This document shows, in pieces, positions 5,343-5,680 of a DNA stretch of 5,680 nucleotides. The stretch covers positions 1 to 5,680 of the forward strand of contig CAZWAP010000082.1 in NCBI GenBank assembly GCA_964632005.1, given 5' to 3'. This DNA is from CAZWAP01 sp964632005. GTDB lineage: Bacteria; Planctomycetota; Phycisphaerae; Sedimentisphaerales; Anaerobacaceae. The notes beneath the pieces were generated by a model that was not told the DNA's origin, did no database searches, and worked only from the letters and a program-made list of their open reading frames with translations. The position numbers were made by a program, and so were the translations under genes. Position 1 is the stretch's first letter. Each line of letters opens with the position of its first letter.

Positions 5343-5540
5343 ATGGCGCAAAATGGAAAATCTCCCTGTGTAGAAAGGCTGCAAGAACCGGCCAAATCGC
5401 CAACAAGACCGACAGCCGAAAAATCGCTGAATTCCTCAGCAAAGACGGACAACTGCTCCTGCCTTTCCTGGAGCTGCTCTGTAATACCCAACAGGCCATC
5501 GATGAACTGATTGACGTCGTCGGCAAGGCGGCCGTCGAGA
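5343..5540 (+). pseudogene. N-terminal relic of a mutator/IS256-type transposase, frameshifted and 3'-truncated
   Basis: In the frame read from about 5402 the translation TDSRKIAEFLSKDGQ, then LLLPFLELL, TQQAIDELIDVVGKAAVE closely resembles the conserved N-terminal segment of a mutator-type (IS256-like) transposase group, recalled from family knowledge. The likely original start is ATG 5343, which is in another frame and reads MAQNGKSPCVERLQEPAKSP; the two pieces join with a frameshift near 5395-5405. Similarity stops at about 5539, and the frame then runs through unrelated residues to a stop at 5594-5596. Only about 65 of the roughly 400 residues of a full transposase remain, and the catalytic DDE residues are missing, so the copy is inactive. 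The same frame is open back to 5153, but that upstream stretch has no transposase character. Terminal inverted repeats were not found. Confidence 0.6.
5343..5540 (+). mobile_element. Insertion-sequence fragment (IS256/mutator type)
   Basis: This is the minimal extent of the element, defined by the transposase relic. The left end would be expected some tens of bases upstream of 5343, somewhere in 5230-5342, but no recognisable terminal repeat or target duplication is visible. The right part is lost at about 5540, where pyrimidine-rich DNA unlike the transposase begins. Confidence 0.45.
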
Positions 5541-5680
5541 AACGTCCGCGCTTCTGCTCTCTCTTTTTTTGTTCCATCTGCTATTTTCTCCCTTGACTTT
5601 TTGACCCTGATTTTTCGGCCGGCCTGTTTTCGCCCGCAAACCAGCCACTCCACCCCCCTGCTTATCTGAGCCCATACCAC
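5541..5680. other. Pyrimidine-rich tail with no recognised gene
   Basis: From 5541 the plus strand is strongly T/C-rich (purine-rich on the minus strand) and no plus-strand protein is recognisable. On the minus strand an ATG at 5577-5575 (MEQKKREQKRG) is preceded by AGGGAG at a fair distance, which could be the beginning of a gene cut by the transposase fragment, but only about a dozen codons remain before the relic. A GGCCGGCC palindrome lies near 5617-5625. Nothing else can be supported. Confidence 0.35.

Noticed and set aside
5321..5680. Long minus-strand open frame running to the window edge
   Set aside because: It is antisense to the recognisable transposase segment and its own translation has no familiar motif; it is probably a shadow frame.
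1..5680. CRISPR array, tRNA, rRNA or riboswitch
   Set aside because: No regularly spaced repeats, cloverleaf-like sequence or recognisable riboswitch core was seen on either strand.

Overview
The window looks like a piece of a Planctomycetota genome, most likely a Phycisphaerae-type anaerobe. The clues are an exported protein ending in a single dockerin-like calcium-binding repeat, a stand-alone GspG-like pseudopilin beginning MKRAFTLIELLVVIAII, and moderate base composition with mixed codon use. This placement is inferred from gene style; no rRNA or other marker gene is present.

Layout, left to right. (1) Positions 3-419 are the 3' part of a gene for a DUF364-type (putative heavy-metal chelation) Rossmann-like protein. 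(2) Positions 420-972 hold no intact gene. They contain a weak stem-loop, a start-less 91-codon open frame with Cys-rich zinc-ribbon character that may be a decayed small gene, a weak terminator-like hairpin and a good sigma70-like promoter with a strong ribosome-binding site. (3) Positions 973-5083 are five closely spaced plus-strand genes that read as one operon: an exported OB-fold-like protein with a dockerin-like tail, a GspG-like pseudopilin, a ZnuA-like lipoprotein, an ABC ATPase, and an ABC-3 family permease. (4) Positions 5084-5680 are non-operon DNA carrying a frameshifted, 3'-truncated relic of a mutator/IS256-type transposase and no recognisable intact gene.

The last three operon genes form a complete cluster 9 (Zn/Mn/Fe-type) metal uptake transporter. 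The lipoprotein captures the metal outside the inner membrane, the permease carries it across and the ATPase drives transport. Three His residues of the binding protein align with the canonical ligand positions, which favours zinc, but the usual acidic fourth position appears to be Asn and the protein is unusually Cys-rich. The first two genes are not normal parts of a metal transporter. Their placement suggests an unconventional extracytoplasmic apparatus (secreted OB-fold/dockerin protein plus pseudopilin) co-expressed with metal import. That is the main candidate for something undescribed here. No metalloregulator binding site of a known class could be identified with confidence.
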